From a virus: DNA of 27,263 nt. The DNA lies in IMG/VR virus record IMGVR_UViG_3300032235_000621, positions 1 to 27,263 of that record, one strand, 5' to 3'. Under the pieces are notes generated by a model that saw only the letters and a list, made by a program, of their open reading frames with translations, was not told where the DNA came from and searched no databases. A program made the position numbers and the translations under genes. This document shows, one piece after another, positions 6,338-15,099 of the stretch (position 1 is the first letter of the stretch; each line of letters starts with the position of its first letter).

Positions 6338-7118
6338 AATCGATAATTTCTGTTGTATCAGCGAACCAAGACGCTGAATACAAATTGATAATATCTTTAC
6401 CTGTTAACTTATAGACCATCGACGAGACTATACCAAAATCAATGTCATTGAATTCTTTTGGAATTTGATGGTTTTTTCTATTAGATATATTTTCTAATAT
6501 TAACGAATAGTTCTTAGATTTTTCTACAATGTTGGATTGTTTTACTAAAAAATCTCGATGTATCTCTTCTAAGTTTGCAGGAATAACGAGATCATTGTTT
6601 TTAAAAAATTCGTTAAGTTTATCGAATCTATAAATCCAACTAAAAGGCAAATTTATACAGTCGGGCTTTTCGTTTACTAACGTCGATTCGGGCAACCAAG
6701 AATAAAAATTAAAAAACTCTTCTCTTATTGCATTGGGGGAGTTAGGATACTTTTCGTTGACCTTAGCTATAAAATTTTTTTTAGTTGTGGAATCGGATCC
6801 GATGGCTTTATAATAAAAATTATTTGTGTAAATATCCAGTTTATCATCCAGGAACACATTGATTAATTTATGATCAGGAAAATAATAACCAAGATTTGTA
6901 TTATTAAAATTATGTAAACAAACTACATTTTTGTTTTTGTCGCTTTTTTGAAAATTCTTTTCAAAATTCTCAAAACTACCTGTGATTGATTCATAATTAT
7001 GTTCTTGAGAGTGGAACTCTCCTAGTTTACCCGACTGAAAATTATAATCATTGTTTAGAACTCTTGCAATAAAATGCCCAAGACCGCCTGGCGGAAAATC
7101 AATTACTACTTTATTCAT
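6324..7118 (-). CDS. Sulfotransferase-like protein
   Basis: A protein of about 264 residues. I take the ATG at 7118, which overlaps the radical SAM stop and gives the start MNKVVIDFPPGGLGHFIARV. A strand followed by G11-G-L-G-H-F resembles the phosphate-binding loop of the phage sulfotransferase-like family (often GGxGxHF). The stretch VVCLHN, then YYFPDHKLINVFLDD, resembles the family's His and cofactor-side strand. The C-terminal half is helical and AT-rich, with KKNF and NNF low-complexity. It sits between the radical SAM enzyme and the SGNH-like protein with overlaps on both sides, so all three are probably made together. Activity and substrate are unknown. Confidence 0.4.
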   Translation of the reverse strand: MNKVVIDFPPGGLGHFIARVLNNDYNFQSGKLGEFHSQEHNYESITGSFENFEKNFQKSDKNKNVVCLHNFNNTNLGYYFPDHKLINVFLDDKLDIYTNNFYYKAIGSDSTTKKNFIAKVNEKYPNSPNAIREEFFNFYSWLPESTLVNEKPDCINLPFSWIYRFDKLNEFFKNNDLVIPANLEEIHRDFLVKQSNIVEKSKNYSLILENISNRKNHQIPKEFNDIDFGIVSSMVYKLTGKDIINLYSASWFADTTEIIDYGKI

Positions 7119-8202
7119 ATAAGTCTGACAATTCAGGAAATGCATCTTGCCATTTAGAATGCCGAACAATGTCCCATCGACTCACAAATGTTTTCCAACT
7201 TTCTAAATTTCCATTTAGTGTATATTGACTAATTAAATTGAGAAGTCGATGATCTTTACTGTATTTTTTAACTATTCTCTCATACAGGGGAGTTGATATT
7301 TTATCTATACTCCATGCGTTTCCGTAACAGGGATGTATATTAATTTCTACTGGATCTCCTAATCTGTTAACTGAAAAATTTTGATTCACCCATTCTTCAA
7401 ATTCTTTAAAATAAAAAGCATTTAAGAAATTAACTGTATATTCAAATCTAAACATTACATTAACTGGTGCATGATCGATGAGTTTAAACAAATTACCAGT
7501 AACTTTATCCCATTTCAATGGCCATCGGATATAGTCAAATTGCTTGTCTATTCCATCAGCTGACACACAGAATAGTATTAGTTTAAATTTATCCCATAGC
7601 TCTAATACTTCCTCTTTGGGATATATAGATCCGTTTGTGGTATATTGTAAAGTAACACGTTCAGGATTTTTAATTTGCTTTAAAAATTGATAGTGAGCAT
7701 CAGTAAATAACGGTTCCCCGCCATAAAATTTAATATAGGTTAACGATTCTAAGTCCAATGAATCGATAATTTTTTTAATTTTAGATTCTGGTGTAATTGT
7801 ATTAACAGGTAAAGTTTTTTTAAAAAATTTATTGTGTTCTTTAATCCATAATGTACTAGAAGATTTATCGCATATAACACAAGCGGCATTGCAGTTAATG
7901 TCGAGCCTCAAGTCTAGTTGATGGATGCTATTATTAGCAACGTCAGGTATCCAATCAAATGATGTTTGTCTAAGACTTTGAATGCCTGCATTTTCTAGTT
8001 CTTTGCAATTAAAACAGTTATTTGTCCAATCTGTTATCTGAGCAAATTCCTGTCGAATAGTCGACACACTATCTTCGACAGATAAGTCGGCTGCCTTTCT
8101 ATTTTTAAAATAGCAGCATGGCGTAATCGAAACATTATTAGCAGAATTGTCATTCCATAATGTCAGCCCGTTGCTCAAGAATCTACAAAAATTGTTGCTC
8201 AT
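7111..8202 (-). CDS. Radical SAM protein (phage twitch/SPASM-like type)
   Basis: A 363-residue protein. C104-N-A-A-C108-V-I-C111 is the CxxxCxxC motif that holds the catalytic [4Fe-4S] cluster, and G161-G-E-P is the SAM-binding GGEP motif. The order of strands after it (VTLQYTTNGS; LILFCVSADG) fits the partial TIM barrel. The N-terminal region has extra cysteines (C6, C29-C30, C63, C66), as in the twitch-domain radical SAM proteins of marine phages, suggesting an auxiliary cluster. Enzymes of this kind modify peptides or sugars by radical chemistry; the substrate here is unknown. The gene overlaps gp41 by ATGA and the sulfotransferase-like gene by eight bases, so it belongs to the same message. 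Confidence 0.85.
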   Translation of the reverse strand: MSNNFCRFLSNGLTLWNDNSANNVSITPCCYFKNRKAADLSVEDSVSTIRQEFAQITDWTNNCFNCKELENAGIQSLRQTSFDWIPDVANNSIHQLDLRLDINCNAACVICDKSSSTLWIKEHNKFFKKTLPVNTITPESKIKKIIDSLDLESLTYIKFYGGEPLFTDAHYQFLKQIKNPERVTLQYTTNGSIYPKEEVLELWDKFKLILFCVSADGIDKQFDYIRWPLKWDKVTGNLFKLIDHAPVNVMFRFEYTVNFLNAFYFKEFEEWVNQNFSVNRLGDPVEINIHPCYGNAWSIDKISTPLYERIVKKYSKDHRLLNLISQYTLNGNLESWKTFVSRWDIVRHSKWQDAFPELSDLYE

Positions 8203-9650
8203 TCTGCTTTTTTCAGTCCCGCTAGCATTTGTTTAAGCTTTGCATTTTGGGCAGCGCCGCCACCAATTCCACTGCCTGCGGGTTGTTCCCAGGCTGGTGT
8301 GCCTGTTGCTCTTTCAAATTTATTGGGCGCATCTGCGTCATCTGCACTAGTGGACCTTGCTTTAATGCTGCTCATAATGCTACCAACCTGTGGCTTTACT
8401 GTACCTGGTGTACCCTGTGCCTCCTCGCCCGGATCTGTAATACGTAGTGTGTCGATGTCATAATCTAAGTCTACTTTCATACCCACACCACTACTGCTAC
8501 GAGTTTTCATTAATTGTATCTGATAGCGACCACGCTCACGCATAGCTCTGGATGTAAAGATTCCAAATACATTGTCTGCTGTATTAATCTTACTAATACC
8601 GCCACTGATATGACTGTGATCAAATTCAATCTCCTCAACTGCACTTCTATTTAACTGGCTAGCTGTAATCATTAATACGCCAAATTCTTTGGCCAAGTTT
8701 CTTAGTTCTTCCGAAACGTATTTGTCTTTGACAAATAAATCATTGGGGCTGACTTTGGCACTGACAGGCATAACAAGATCCAAATAGTCTACCATGATAA
8801 AATCTGTTTTGCGGCCAGTCTGCACTTCAAGTTCTTTGAGATATGCACGAATCTGATTGACGTTGCTCTGCGCCGGCATATATTTGATTCTCATGCTGCC
8901 AGACTTTTTGCCCAACATGCCAATCTTTAATTCCACTGTGTCCAGTTCTTTAAAAATTTCTCTAGTACTGACATTTGCAGCCATGCTGTCAATACGCATG
9001 GCGCACAGTTCTTCACTGAGTTCCAAAGTCAAAAACACACCATTTAATCCAGCAACTACCCAGTTTAATGCGATGTTTTGCATGAACAAGCTTTTACCCG
9101 AACCCGATCCTCCGGCAAAAATATTCAACTCTCCGCGGTTCATCCCACCAAACAATCTCTTATCCATGGTGGGCCAACCTGTGCTAATCTGCCCGTTGTT
9201 GCTTTTAATTTTCATTAATCGAGCACGAGGATCTGCAAAGTAGTCTGTGCCCATGTCTTTGGTTAGACTGATCTGTACTGCATCTTTGATAATCTTTTCA
9301 ATGGGGTCGAAGTCCCCTTTTTCAATCATATCTGCGGCCTTGAGCACTGCACGTTCTAATTCATATTTCTTAGTAAAGCCTTCAAACTCGATCATAAACC
9401 AATCATAATGATTTTCGCCCAAGTCCGGAACAGGCTTTAAATCTGTGCCTGTGACTGCACGAATTTGTTCAGCAGTGGGCATGGCTTTGTGTGCATCAAC
9501 ATGTTCTTTGATAAATTTGGCAGCAGATTTTAAACTACGATCAAAATTCTCTGGATTGTAGATATTCTGAACACGCACATAGCTTTCTGAATTTTGCAAC
9601 ATCATTTCCAAAAACAATTTTTGGAGATCAACACTATAGTCTTTAGTCAT
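8199..9650 (-). CDS. 41: Replicative DNA helicase gp41 (DnaB-type)
   Basis: A 483-residue hexameric 5'-3' helicase of the T4 replisome. The N-terminal helical domain (residues 1-150) is followed by a RecA-like motor. The Walker A loop is G180-G-S-G-S-G-K-S187, the Walker B strand is FIMVDYLDLV with Asp288, and a later GISKINTADNVFGIF fits the DnaB family. The length matches T4 gp41 (475). The C-terminal 80 residues are Ala/Gly/Ser-rich and end LKQMLAGLKKAE, probably the tail that contacts other replisome proteins. It overlaps primase by ATGA, matching the functional gp41-gp61 primosome. The radical SAM gene downstream is an accessory insertion compared with T4. Confidence 0.93.
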   Translation of the reverse strand: MTKDYSVDLQKLFLEMMLQNSESYVRVQNIYNPENFDRSLKSAAKFIKEHVDAHKAMPTAEQIRAVTGTDLKPVPDLGENHYDWFMIEFEGFTKKYELERAVLKAADMIEKGDFDPIEKIIKDAVQISLTKDMGTDYFADPRARLMKIKSNNGQISTGWPTMDKRLFGGMNRGELNIFAGGSGSGKSLFMQNIALNWVVAGLNGVFLTLELSEELCAMRIDSMAANVSTREIFKELDTVELKIGMLGKKSGSMRIKYMPAQSNVNQIRAYLKELEVQTGRKTDFIMVDYLDLVMPVSAKVSPNDLFVKDKYVSEELRNLAKEFGVLMITASQLNRSAVEEIEFDHSHISGGISKINTADNVFGIFTSRAMRERGRYQIQLMKTRSSSGVGMKVDLDYDIDTLRITDPGEEAQGTPGTVKPQVGSIMSSIKARSTSADDADAPNKFERATGTPAWEQPAGSGIGGGAAQNAKLKQMLAGLKKAE

Positions 9651-10705
9651 ATTTTATTAGCTAACAATTTAATTTTTAATGGATTGGATTCTTTGGCATC
9701 TAGAATAGATTTCATAACAAACAGTTTTCCGTATAATTGAACTGCATGATTAATATCTTTTGCAGTACCTTTCCAAATTGGAAAACTCACACTCCATCCG
9801 TATTCTATTGCACGATTAATAGTTTGTTGCCCGGGCCAAACTTCCTTGCCTTGTTTGTTGACATGTTTGTCGAAGTCTGGAACTACAATTACTTCTCGTC
9901 CCAATGACTCTATTAGTTCTGCCTGCTGCTCACTGATATCATTGGTCTGTGTACTTACCCCATCTACGCTCATAGCATCAAACGGACCTTCACAGACAAT
10001 GACAAATTTACTGTCCGGTTTTTGTTCATCTAAATTAAAAACAAAATGGGCAGGATGATCACTGTGATATTTGGGTTTAACATCGTCATTTGATGCTCTT
10101 GCCGTATATCCTACTACTTCACCTTTGTATTTAAAAGGAATAATAACACGATGTGATAATTTATATTCTACTTCGGGAGTCCAATAAAATTCATAACGTT
10201 GCATATCAATTTTTCTTTGATATACATAATCAACTGCATGTTTAAAACCTTGTGGATAGTCAAGACTATCTGCTAGTTCATAAAATTCAACCAGGGCCAT
10301 AAAACTTGACGCTTCATCTGGTAATTTTCGAGCAGTGAACGTTATTTCTTCTTCGACTCCAGCTTTGATGTCTTCGGGTTGAATTAAGTCTTTGATCCTC
10401 AGTGCTTCAACTACTAGTCGTTGTATTTCGTTAACATCTGCGCCTAACCAATTGAGAAATTTTCGATATTTGAAACTCAGTGGTCTGCCAGGTTGATAAC
10501 CAGTCTTAAATCCACAATTAAAGCAGTGCCAGCTTACTCCGCCGTCTTCGTTGACTATTAGTCCGCCACGTCCTCTTGTATCTTGATTGTCGCCGTTGTG
10601 AATACAACAAACAGCATTACCCGACAACCAACCAGACTGGGACTTTTTAGTTTTACGACTTTGAGTCCATAATTGCTGCGTATAATTTGCTACTTCATGT
10701 ATCAA
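9647..10705 (-). CDS. 61: DNA primase gp61
   Basis: A 352-residue primase that makes RNA primers for the lagging strand together with gp41. The zinc-binding domain has C33-C34-x-H36 and H60-C61-F-N-C64. The TOPRIM catalytic domain has VIVCE219GPFD223 and VVPD257FD259. The C-terminal end IKLLANKI is typical of the family, and the length is close to T4 gp61 (342). The start is TTG at 10705, inside the last codons of the GIY-YIG endonuclease. The nearby ATG at 10698 is out of frame and closes after two codons. Weak initiation or coupling to the endonuclease is therefore expected, unless translation begins further upstream in the same open frame. Confidence 0.9.
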   Translation of the reverse strand: MIHEVANYTQQLWTQSRKTKKSQSGWLSGNAVCCIHNGDNQDTRGRGGLIVNEDGGVSWHCFNCGFKTGYQPGRPLSFKYRKFLNWLGADVNEIQRLVVEALRIKDLIQPEDIKAGVEEEITFTARKLPDEASSFMALVEFYELADSLDYPQGFKHAVDYVYQRKIDMQRYEFYWTPEVEYKLSHRVIIPFKYKGEVVGYTARASNDDVKPKYHSDHPAHFVFNLDEQKPDSKFVIVCEGPFDAMSVDGVSTQTNDISEQQAELIESLGREVIVVPDFDKHVNKQGKEVWPGQQTINRAIEYGWSVSFPIWKGTAKDINHAVQLYGKLFVMKSILDAKESNPLKIKLLANKI

Positions 10706-11354
10706 GACGAGTGACTTTCCAGTTGTTTTGATCTTTTCTTTTTCTTACGGTTACTGTGTTAGTATAACACTTTCTGTAAGCAGAAAACAACTGCCAGTAA
10801 CTTACTTTTAGCTCATTTTTGTACTGTTCGGCAAAATCTTTTAGACCGATATTAGTAGTCCAGACTTTACCTTCTGGTGATTCAATTCTATACGATCCCT
10901 TATGCGACTCACTTTTGCGTTGTTTGGTCTCTATTGAATCTGGAAAAGTTTGATATCTTTTCTTTTGCCCGACACTACAGTTTTGACTTCTTGATTGTTT
11001 CTTTTCTTTTGACATATTGGCATGATGTTTTAGTGCATTGTTTCTTGCACATTCTGAATCCACTCCATCCCCACCTGTTGTCATATTATACCCATAATCA
11101 ACAGAATTATAATGTGCAATCCAGTAAATTTCCCTATCGTTTAATTCTTGTTTTGACCATTCATCGTTTCTTTCGATGATTTCAAATTTCATACTATTCC
11201 ACGTATATTTTCTGATAGCATTTACTATTTTTCTATCAGTTGTATCTTTATGTTCAAGTAAGCTATACCAATATTTCTTTTTATCGTAATTAACTTTTGA
11301 TTGCCCGACATAATGTTTGCCAGAAGGAGAGGTAATAAGATAAATGTATTTCAT
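10695..11354 (-). CDS. GIY-YIG homing endonuclease
   Basis: A 219-residue site-specific nuclease that spreads its own gene into related phages. From the ATG at 11354 it begins MKYIYLITSPSGKHYVGQS, the GIY-YIG motif (Y3-I-Y5, Y15-V-G17). The remaining active-site residues are visible as R48, E75 (in LNDREIYWI) and N90 (in YNMTTGGDG). Residues 105-160 are a Lys/Gln/Ser-rich linker like those of T4 Seg and I-Tev enzymes, followed by a DNA-binding C-terminus. An in-frame TTG five codons earlier is less likely. A 7/8 late octamer ends five bases before the ATG. The 3' end overlaps the primase start. It is free-standing, with no intron visible around it. Confidence 0.88.
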   Translation of the reverse strand: MKYIYLITSPSGKHYVGQSKVNYDKKKYWYSLLEHKDTTDRKIVNAIRKYTWNSMKFEIIERNDEWSKQELNDREIYWIAHYNSVDYGYNMTTGGDGVDSECARNNALKHHANMSKEKKQSRSQNCSVGQKKRYQTFPDSIETKQRKSESHKGSYRIESPEGKVWTTNIGLKDFAEQYKNELKVSYWQLFSAYRKCYTNTVTVRKRKDQNNWKVTRLDT

Positions 11355-11359
11355 ACATT

Positions 11360-11367
11360 TATTTATC
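11360..11367 (-). promoter_or_regulatory. Probable late promoter GATAAATA
   Basis: Seven of eight bases match TATAAATA. It is followed by AATGT and then the endonuclease ATG, the same spacing seen at two other starts in this window, giving a leaderless message. T4 homing endonucleases are also commonly late-expressed. Confidence 0.5.
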
Positions 11368-11484
11368 AACTAACAGTTAAAACAAATTCTTCTTAGCGGG
11401 CAGTATGCTTAGGGTATAATCCTGTACAGAGTTGAACATCAGTGTTAGTATACACTAATTTTTGGGTGAAATCAAATAGTTTTA

Positions 11485-12090
11485 TTAATAAATCTCTACC
11501 ACTGTGCCAATCAAAGCTGCCGTAGCATCTAGTGTAAAGTCGCCACCTGCCCAAACTGACAGGTATTCAGCATAAGCCATGCCGTTGTCTACGATCCACC
11601 CAGCTGGAGCGGCTGTAATACCATCGTAAAAACTAAATGTCACTACAGTTGATGGGTAACGAGTCAATGATAGACCTGGTACTGCCAATGTAGTTCCGGT
11701 AGTATTATCATCAATGCCAGATGCGCCATCTACCCCCACAGCATTACGAAATATCAAACAACCTGAATAAGAATCGGTGCTGGCCGTGCCGCTGCCGCTG
11801 TCAAATGTTAAAGTCTGTGCCGAACCGTCGCTGAACTTATAAACCATTCTAGTCGATCGATCGCTGCCAGTCCCAAATGGATTGGCAGTGCCTGTGGCAA
11901 TACTAGTCCAACCTGCGGGAGTCGGTGGAGCGGTACTAGTTCTGTTGCTGCCAAATGCTATTATTAAGTCGCCGTCTGCATGTGTAGGTATACTGATACT
12001 AGTTACTCCCGCTGTGCTTAGGATAGAACCCAACACACTCTGTACCATAATAGGCACTGGTTCCATTAGTAATGCTTGTATGCTGGCCAT
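11485..12090 (-). CDS. Beta-sandwich virion surface protein
   Basis: A 201-residue protein rich in Thr, Ser, Gly and Ala. Its pattern is that of phage fibre-associated proteins of the type 'IPxHxxGDLIIAFxS...PAGWTSI': here SISIPTHADGDLIIAFGSN and TPAGWTSIATGT, then strands ending TAALIGTVVEIY. No signal peptide is visible, as expected for a phage structural protein. It follows the 760-residue fibre with one base between stop and start and closes the adhesion operon. It is probably a tip or decoration of the fibre. Binding specificity cannot be read. Confidence 0.65.
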   Translation of the reverse strand: MASIQALLMEPVPIMVQSVLGSILSTAGVTSISIPTHADGDLIIAFGSNRTSTAPPTPAGWTSIATGTANPFGTGSDRSTRMVYKFSDGSAQTLTFDSGSGTASTDSYSGCLIFRNAVGVDGASGIDDNTTGTTLAVPGLSLTRYPSTVVTFSFYDGITAAPAGWIVDNGMAYAEYLSVWAGGDFTLDATAALIGTVVEIY

Positions 12091-12091
12091 T

Positions 12092-14374
12092 TTAACTTAG
12101 ACCAGCACCGGAGATAACAAAAGTATTAGCAGTAACACACACCAATGTTGCCACGCCGTAACGAGCCAATGTTCTATTTCCGGTAGCTGCTGTGCCTGCT
12201 AGTCTTAGTGTAACGCCCGATCCTTGAACTATTGCATTGCTAGAGTTTTGATTGTTGAATATGCTAATAGTTTGTCCGTAAGGAGCGGCAAATATGCTGG
12301 CCGGAACAGTTACATTACCTGTTGTAATGTTAATCATTTGTCCATTGTCTGTGGATTGTAAACTATAATTAGCATTTTTTCCGTTTTGTGGTATACTACG
12401 CACAGAACCTATACTATCAGATATATTTCCACTGACATTTAATGACGTTAAATTGCCGACTGACGTGATATTTGGCTGTGCCGCAGTTAAAATAGTACCA
12501 GTTACATTACCAGTTACTGCACCAACGTGTGTACCAAATGTGTTGCTGTTAACGTTGGCGGCTGTTACATTACCAGCAAAGATGGCGGTGGTACCTGTAT
12601 AAGTTGTTCCGCTCACATTACCAGTGGTAACATTGCCCGATACTGCTAAACTTGTTAATGTGCCTACTTGTATGATAGCAGATTGGACACCCGCTGTTAC
12701 TGTGGCGGCAGTTAAAGCACTGGTTGCTTGACCAGTCAACGCGGCTGTGATTATATTAGCTTGAAAGTTGCCGTTGGCATCACGACTGACTACTGTGCCT
12801 GCTACAGAATTTGGTGTGGCGTCAATGCCCACAACAACTGCACCGGTAGTAGGTGACACCTGCATATGAAGATTACCGCTGACACTACTGATTGGGCTAC
12901 TTGCCTCTACTCGATTCCACACATTGCCGCCGTAGGTCACAGTGTCGCCGGATACATACGTCACATTGCCTGCGCCCAAATTCTGTGTTCCGCCAATTGT
13001 AACAATATACTGATAACCTGCGACTCCTGTGCCGTTGCTGAGTGTGGGAGTATTATTGGCAGCGTTCCATCCGCCTTGGAAAACAATGGCACCAACTAGA
13101 CTACTAGGTATTTGATCAGTGGTCAATCTACCATCTATGCCCAGTGTGGCTACACCGTTGGCCACTGCTCGTTGTGTCAGTGGTATACCAGCGGTAGTTT
13201 GTATACTACTGTCTGTGGTAAACAGAACTGCATTTGCTGAAATACCTGTGGCTGTTATACTGGCCACTTGTTGACTAACAATACTACCTATAGGAGTGGT
13301 CCAGAAGTTAATCTTTGATCCTTTGGCACTATCGGTAAAGTTTTCTAATGCCACCGATTCAATGCGTGTGCCGCCTGTGCCCCAAGTAGTTGTACCGAAG
13401 CCGTTACTGCTCAATCTTGATAAAATATCATTTTGTTTGGTAGCTTGTGGATTAGACACGTTGCCGCGGGCCACATAACTAGCCCAAACCGAATAACTAT
13501 TGTCACCGCCTACGTTGCCCGAACTTCCATAACTTCGTTGGGCAATACGGCTATTTTTGTTGGGGCGACTGGTTGTTTGTATCAGTGTGTCTGGAAATAC
13601 TGTGTCGGGATCAGTCGTGCCACTGCCATTAATGGCGACCATTGCTTCAGTGGGGCTAAATGTTGTGTTGTCAAACTGTGCCTTGCGTTTAACGTAGAAA
13701 AAACCAGTATCACCAGTATCACCGATGCTGATATCAAGTGAAGGGTTAGCACTTTTTAAAGTTGTATCTTCAATGACAAGGTTGCCCAAGGCCAAGTTCT
13801 GTACACCATTTAGATATAGTGTACCAGCATTGGCAGTAATGTTAATATTCTGATCTGTACCTGTGTCGGCCAGAAATAGACCCTGATATCCCAAATATAA
13901 ATTCGAATATCTGCGATTTGGGTTGCCCAAATTAATAGTGTTGTCCCCAGCAGGAATCAAATTCGATGTCAGTGATCCAGGAACGTATGCTATACTTTGT
14001 GTGGCGCCATTGTTAAACTGAATATTACCAAATGCCACATTGCCGGTGCCATTGTTATAACTTAATGATCCTGCGTTATCTAAACCTAGTGTATTGGCGC
14101 TAAAGTAAATACCAACTGGGTCGCTGGCCAAGTGTATGTGAGCCCAACGTAGTTCGGCAGTACCTAAACTGTATAAATCATCAGCGGTGGGCAACAAACT
14201 ACCGGCAGTGATAACATTGGCTACAATACTAATAGGAGTTCCGCCTGGGGTTGAGCCGTCACTGAGTCTTAGTTCTCCGGCGGATTCATTGTAGAACATT
14301 CTTCCCCGGTCTCCGACATAAGACGAAGCATTAGCTGAATTAATTCTACTAGTAAAGAGTTGTTGTACTGGCAC
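12092..14374 (-). CDS. Large tail fibre protein
   Basis: A 760-residue structural protein starting at GTG with AAGGA seven bases before it. Residues 1-50 (GRMFYNESAGELRLSDGSTP) match the small N-terminal attachment domain of many phage fibres, whose hallmark is 'GELxxxDG(S/V)T'. The middle is repetitive and rich in Gly, Asn, Thr and Val, with collagen-free beta repeats such as VGTLTSLAVSGNVT and AAQPNITSVGNLTSLNVSGN typical of trimeric fibres. The last 85 residues (SGVTLRLAGTAATGNRTLAR ...) are paralogous to the end of the 969-residue fibre. No S74 chaperone domain is visible. Its neighbours are other adhesion proteins, so a host-recognition role is likely. Confidence 0.85.
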   Translation of the reverse strand: MPVQQLFTSRINSANASSYVGDRGRMFYNESAGELRLSDGSTPGGTPISIVANVITAGSLLPTADDLYSLGTAELRWAHIHLASDPVGIYFSANTLGLDNAGSLSYNNGTGNVAFGNIQFNNGATQSIAYVPGSLTSNLIPAGDNTINLGNPNRRYSNLYLGYQGLFLADTGTDQNINITANAGTLYLNGVQNLALGNLVIEDTTLKSANPSLDISIGDTGDTGFFYVKRKAQFDNTTFSPTEAMVAINGSGTTDPDTVFPDTLIQTTSRPNKNSRIAQRSYGSSGNVGGDNSYSVWASYVARGNVSNPQATKQNDILSRLSSNGFGTTTWGTGGTRIESVALENFTDSAKGSKINFWTTPIGSIVSQQVASITATGISANAVLFTTDSSIQTTAGIPLTQRAVANGVATLGIDGRLTTDQIPSSLVGAIVFQGGWNAANNTPTLSNGTGVAGYQYIVTIGGTQNLGAGNVTYVSGDTVTYGGNVWNRVEASSPISSVSGNLHMQVSPTTGAVVVGIDATPNSVAGTVVSRDANGNFQANIITAALTGQATSALTAATVTAGVQSAIIQVGTLTSLAVSGNVTTGNVSGTTYTGTTAIFAGNVTAANVNSNTFGTHVGAVTGNVTGTILTAAQPNITSVGNLTSLNVSGNISDSIGSVRSIPQNGKNANYSLQSTDNGQMINITTGNVTVPASIFAAPYGQTISIFNNQNSSNAIVQGSGVTLRLAGTAATGNRTLARYGVATLVCVTANTFVISGAGLS

Positions 14375-14383
14375 CGATAGTCC

Positions 14384-14737
14384 TTAAACGTCTAATGGTT
14401 CATCGCTGGCCATTTCGTCAATGGCAGCAATATTAATTCCGGATAATTTTTTTAATTGAGTTAACTCGTCGTCCTCATTGTCAGCACCTTGGCCGCTTAG
14501 ATCGTTGTCTTCGCCGTGTTCGTCGTAGATACTGTCAACGTCCACTGCTTTTTTTAACAATTCAAGTTTAGCTTGTAGTGGGGGAACAAAAAGACCAACA
14601 TTTTCTGTGTTGTCGTCTAGTTCTGGTTCGACTTGATGCAGTCGACCAGACACTGTAATATCTGCAGGCTGTTGTTCGTTGTTGCCAAATGCGGCCAACA
14701 TATTAGCTGCGGCTTGGATAAATTCATGTGATTTCAT
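14384..14737 (-). CDS. Acidic conserved protein in the fibre operon
   Basis: A 117-residue very acidic protein. The start MKSHEFIQAAANMLAAFG resembles the capsid-targeting-like N-termini of the left-hand genes but has I-Q-A instead of a hydrophobic-x-Glu site. A conserved-looking core VGLFVPPLQAKLELLKKAV is followed by an acidic linker and DELTQLKKLSGINIAAIDEM. It lies four bases after the stop of the small late protein and ten bases before the GTG of the 760-residue fibre. It might be an assembly helper rather than a surface protein. Function unknown. Confidence 0.6.
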   Translation of the reverse strand: MKSHEFIQAAANMLAAFGNNEQQPADITVSGRLHQVEPELDDNTENVGLFVPPLQAKLELLKKAVDVDSIYDEHGEDNDLSGQGADNEDDELTQLKKLSGINIAAIDEMASDEPLDV

Positions 14738-14741
14738 AGTA

Positions 14742-15056
14742 TTATGTGTTCAAAAATGTTGTGCTGTTTTGATTCACTGCACTCTGAAAAACTGTACCAC
14801 ATTCTGTTAGTGTAACAGCAGTGCTGGTGCCGGCAACTGGTAAAACTGAAATTCTGTTTCCAATGCCCGTCATGTTTATGTATGTGGGAAAGTTTGCGGG
14901 AATCATTGCGCCCACATTCGAAGTAAGTGTTGCTGGTGCATTAATAGCGTAAACGCAGGCTGCATTTGCTACTATTTTAACTTTTGTAGTGGCTATGGTG
15001 TTAGTGTTACCAGCTACATTTGCTGCTGTTGCTGTTACTATTGTATATGATGCCAT
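14742..15056 (-). CDS. Small virion protein under its own late promoter
   Basis: A 104-residue Thr/Ala/Val/Asn-rich beta protein (MASYTIVTATAANVAGNTNT; RISVLPVAGTSTAVTLTECG) ending FLNT. The composition is close to that of the small late protein at 2792-3199, though I see no clear sequence identity. A perfect late promoter lies 25 bases upstream, with CAGGA before the ATG, so it can be made at higher levels than the distal fibre genes. The acidic protein and the 760-residue fibre follow on the same message. Probably a minor structural subunit. Confidence 0.65.
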   Translation of the reverse strand: MASYTIVTATAANVAGNTNTIATTKVKIVANAACVYAINAPATLTSNVGAMIPANFPTYINMTGIGNRISVLPVAGTSTAVTLTECGTVFQSAVNQNSTTFLNT

Positions 15057-15080
15057 ATCTTAAAATCCTGTTATTATTGT

Positions 15081-15088
15081 TATTTATA
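15081..15088 (-). promoter_or_regulatory. T4-type late promoter octamer TATAAATA
   Basis: An exact late consensus on the minus strand in the 43-base gap after the LamG-like gene. It starts a second transcription unit inside the adhesion module. Confidence 0.85.
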
Positions 15089-15099
15089 TTAATATGTGG

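Noticed and set aside
11377-11439. A 20-codon minus-strand frame in the gap before the GIY-YIG gene
   Set aside because: No ribosome-binding site, very short, and not overlapping neighbours as real genes here do; it might be a remnant but cannot be supported.
11441-11456. Small hairpin AGTGT/ACACT in the same gap
   Set aside because: Only five base pairs, and not followed by a T run on the minus strand, so not called a terminator.
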